A stretch of DNA of 64,000 nucleotides from Sophora flavescens (lineage: Eukaryota; Streptophyta; Magnoliopsida; Fabales; Fabaceae), in assembly GCA_030762895.1 (NCBI GenBank), contig CM061069.1, positions 100,953,923-101,017,922 of the forward strand, given 5' to 3'. Shown here piece after piece: positions 61,723 through 64,000 of this stretch. The position numbers and the translations under genes were made by a program. A model generated the notes under the pieces. That model made no database searches. It saw only the letters and a list, made by a program, of their open reading frames with translations, and was not told where the DNA came from. Numbering within the stretch: position 1 is the stretch's first letter; each line of letters begins with the position of its first letter.

Positions 61723-62140
61723 TTTCTTCGAGAATGAAGCCGCTTTCATTGAGTTCGGCAATCTTTACTCCCTCTTTCACTTACACATCCTCTTACAAAT
61801 TCAAGACCAAATATCACCGAATTTTGCACCTCCAAACAAATGTGAATTAGTTCAATTGTGGTAAGTTTTTTGTTATTGTTATTGTTGTTGAATATTGTGG
61901 TATGTAAGTTTAGTTTGGGAGAAATCAATGTTAAGGATAGTTAAGAAAAAGATTTAATTTTAAGGGATATAAAAATTTTAAATTAATTAGAAGGGCCAAA
62001 CAAAATCTCTCTTAAAACAATGTCCACACACACACAGGAAATATGATTGTCCCAAACATATATAACATTTTTAGTGTTTAACAAATATTTTTGAATGAAT
62101 TTTGTGTTGGTGTTCATATAAAAGAAAGTTGTGTGTGTTT

Positions 62141-62397
62141 TAGGCTTCATTGCATTTTTCGTCCCTCAACTTTTTCAATTGTACGATTTTAGTCCCTCAA
62201 AATTTTTAATTACACATTTTGTCATCTAATTTATCGAATTGTAGAAAATCAGTCATTCTGTCCATGACCAGTCAACATCTAATAATGACTAATTTTACAC
62301 AATTTAACAAATTAGAGCAATAAATATGTAATTAAATTTTTAGGGGATCAAAATCACATAATTAAAAAAATTGAGGATCAAAAGTACAATTAAGCCT
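62141..62397. mobile_element. Foldback MITE, copy 2
   Basis: Left arm AGGCTTCATTGCATTTTTCG then TCCCTCAACTTTTTCAATTG; right arm GAGGATCAAAAGTACAATTAAGCCT. The same family as 60805-61065. Confidence 0.6.
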
Positions 62398-62734
62398 TTT
62401 TTTTTTACTTGATAATTTAATTTTTTTCGTCCCTTGAAATCAAATATTTTTCTTATCAAGCATTATCATTAGTTTTACTTTGAGTTTATTTATTGACGAC
62501 ACTTTGTGATGTTAAAGGATAAATCCTGAGAAAAAGTGCTTCTTATAAAAATGAGTTCACACAAACAAGCGTATGTAACTTTTTTTGACCACTAGATAAA
62601 ATAATAAATAATTCGAAGAATGGGATTAAAATCTAGAAAGGATTCGGTGGGTAAACCAAAAAAATTCAAAAGACAATTTTGTCCCTAACCGCATCCCACC
62701 ACTGATACTGTTGTTGGGCAACCTACAATTTTGC

Positions 62735-63340
62735 ATTTTTGATCAAACTGGGTTTCTTTTAGAAACTATTTATCAGTTTAGGATTATTCTGAAACTATTT
62801 ATCAATGGGGGGTCGTTTTGGACACGTGACGTGTTTTATTTTTTGTCAATCTGACAGGTCAAAGGCGCCACTGCAGATGACGCCACCCATTTAAAAAAAA
62901 AAGGCAAAAGGGGAGGCGCCACTGCAAATGGCGCATTCCCCTGTAGTGACACCTCCCCTTGCAGTGTACCACGTGGCTTGGGGGGCCCCCAACCAAAAAT
63001 TGGACGCCTACAATTTTAAAGAAACAACGCTACAAAAAAAATTATACTATAAGTATAGGGAATAACGATGACATTAATGATAAAGTATCTATTTAAAACA
63101 ACAAGAGACAATAAAAAAAATTTCGTAATAATGAGTAGCAAATAATATCACATGAGGCATAAAAAAAATAGCAATAACAATTTACACCAATAAATATTCA
63201 TCAATTATTACAGTAGTAAAAAAAATTTACCTTATAAGAATTAAAAGAAAGTCCCCTACAATTTTAAAAGAACAACGCGACAAAAAAGGAATCCTAAACT
63301 GGTAAATAGTTTCTAAAAGGAACCTAGTTTGGTCAAAAAG
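62735..63340. mobile_element. Non-autonomous TIR element (about 600 bp)
   Basis: About 50-bp inverted ends: TTAGAAACTATTTATCAG TTTAGGATT on the left and AATCCTAAACTGGTAAATAG TTTCTAA on the right, continuing outward as TTTTTGATCAAACT/TTTGGTCAAAAAG. Internally it has a direct repeat CTACAATTTTAAA...ACAACGC (63008 and 63250) and two AGGCGCCACTGCA motifs near 62862 and 62912. Confidence 0.6.
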
Positions 63341-63689
63341 CCAACTCCAACGTGGGAGTTGTGGAGTGATACTCCATTGCTTTTTGACCTCCCCATTCGG
63401 TAATCGGTTAAAAAATTTTGCTTCCCACTCGATACGCTTCTGGTCCTGCAGGTGAAGACAACTTTATTGCTTTTACCACCACGTCCAATCAGCTGCTGCA
63501 CCTAGTAAACACCATACAAAAGTATGGCATCATGTTGAATGTGGACTCATGACAACACTTTTATTAATATACTATTAAATATAATAATAATATTTAATAA
63601 CCATACATTACATCCTGAAGCTAAAGCGTGTTTGTTACTCTTGTCACTCTCTCCAATGTCTACACAGTGATTTTTAAACAAAACGATAT

Positions 63690-63990
63690 TCAAATATAAT
63701 AAATTATCGATTATTTAATATATAATTTTAAATATATTTTATATTAAATATATTATAATATTTTTATATTTTTAAATTTTAAAAATTTTGAATATTAAAA
63801 ATAATATAATATATATATATTATATTTACAAATATATATAACATATTTATTATATTAACTTTTATAAATATTGTATAAATAATATTAGATATATATATTA
63901 TTAAAATTATTTTATATTAAATATATTATAATATATTTACAATTTTAAATTTTAAAAATTTTGAATATTAAATTTCATCATTCCTTACAC
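63690..63990. repeat. AT-rich tandem-like repeat
   Basis: The blocks TTTTAAATTTTAAAAATTTT and ATATTAAATATATTATAATA occur twice about 170 bp apart, in almost pure A/T sequence. Confidence 0.55.
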
Positions 63991-64000
63991 CTACCGGGAA

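Noticed and set aside
1..64000. CRISPR arrays, bacterial operons, riboswitches, tRNA genes
   Set aside because: The regular repeats are CACTA subterminal arrays. Nothing prokaryotic was seen, and no complete tRNA was recognised by eye.

Overview
The window looks like nuclear DNA of a plant, most likely a legume. It has intron-rich genes with GT-AG junctions, Ty1/copia and gypsy LTR elements, CACTA (En/Spm) transposons, Au-type SINE tails, a 5S-rRNA-derived TRIM and many small MITEs, in AT-rich, TE-dense sequence. The genus cannot be fixed from the sequence alone. Almost every long open reading frame belongs to a transposon.

The main host locus is one minus-strand gene running from about 42316 down to about 9077 (33 kb). 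Fifteen short exons with consistent splice phases encode a protein collinear with the plant EMF2/VRN2 (VEF, Su(z)12-type) subunits of Polycomb repressive complex 2. Its introns have been blown up by insertions: a full CACTA element (30744-37553), a LINE fragment, a gypsy LTR fragment (22421-26585) and a complete copia element (15393-21922). The gene shows damage. The exon that should carry the C2H2 finger is cut short by A-rich/SINE sequence, one intron needs a GC donor, one N-terminal block was not found, and the C-terminal VEF box is not in the window. A second, small minus-strand gene (60477-61515, two exons) encodes a single-pass membrane protein of unknown function with a possible frameshift at its N terminus.

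Layout: 1-1060 fragment with TCGCGAGGCGA motifs; 1060-2043 end of a CACTA-like element made of GTCCG/CGGAC palindromic repeats; 2044-8636 decayed CACTA element 1 with a TNP2 transposase on the plus strand; 9077-15309 3' exons of the VEF gene with Tourist-like MITEs, SINE tails and a TIR element between 68-bp repeats; 15393-21922 copia A; 22142-26862 gypsy fragment between 279-bp direct repeats; 26949-28682 middle exons; 30744-37553 CACTA element 2; 37554-38165 LINE fragment; 39852-42316 5' exons; 43029-43548 5S-derived repeat; 43550-45898 gypsy LTR; 46419-46858 MITE; 46968-59858 copia B, whose right LTR is interrupted by copia A' (52867-59380); 60477-61515 small membrane-protein gene; 60805-64000 MITEs and AT-rich DNA.

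The insertions are internally consistent. Target-site duplications were read directly for copia A (AAAAC), copia A' (ACATA), copia B (AAAAG), CACTA 2 (TAT), three Tourist-like MITEs (TAA/TAA/TTA) and two SINE tails, so the order of nesting can be reconstructed.
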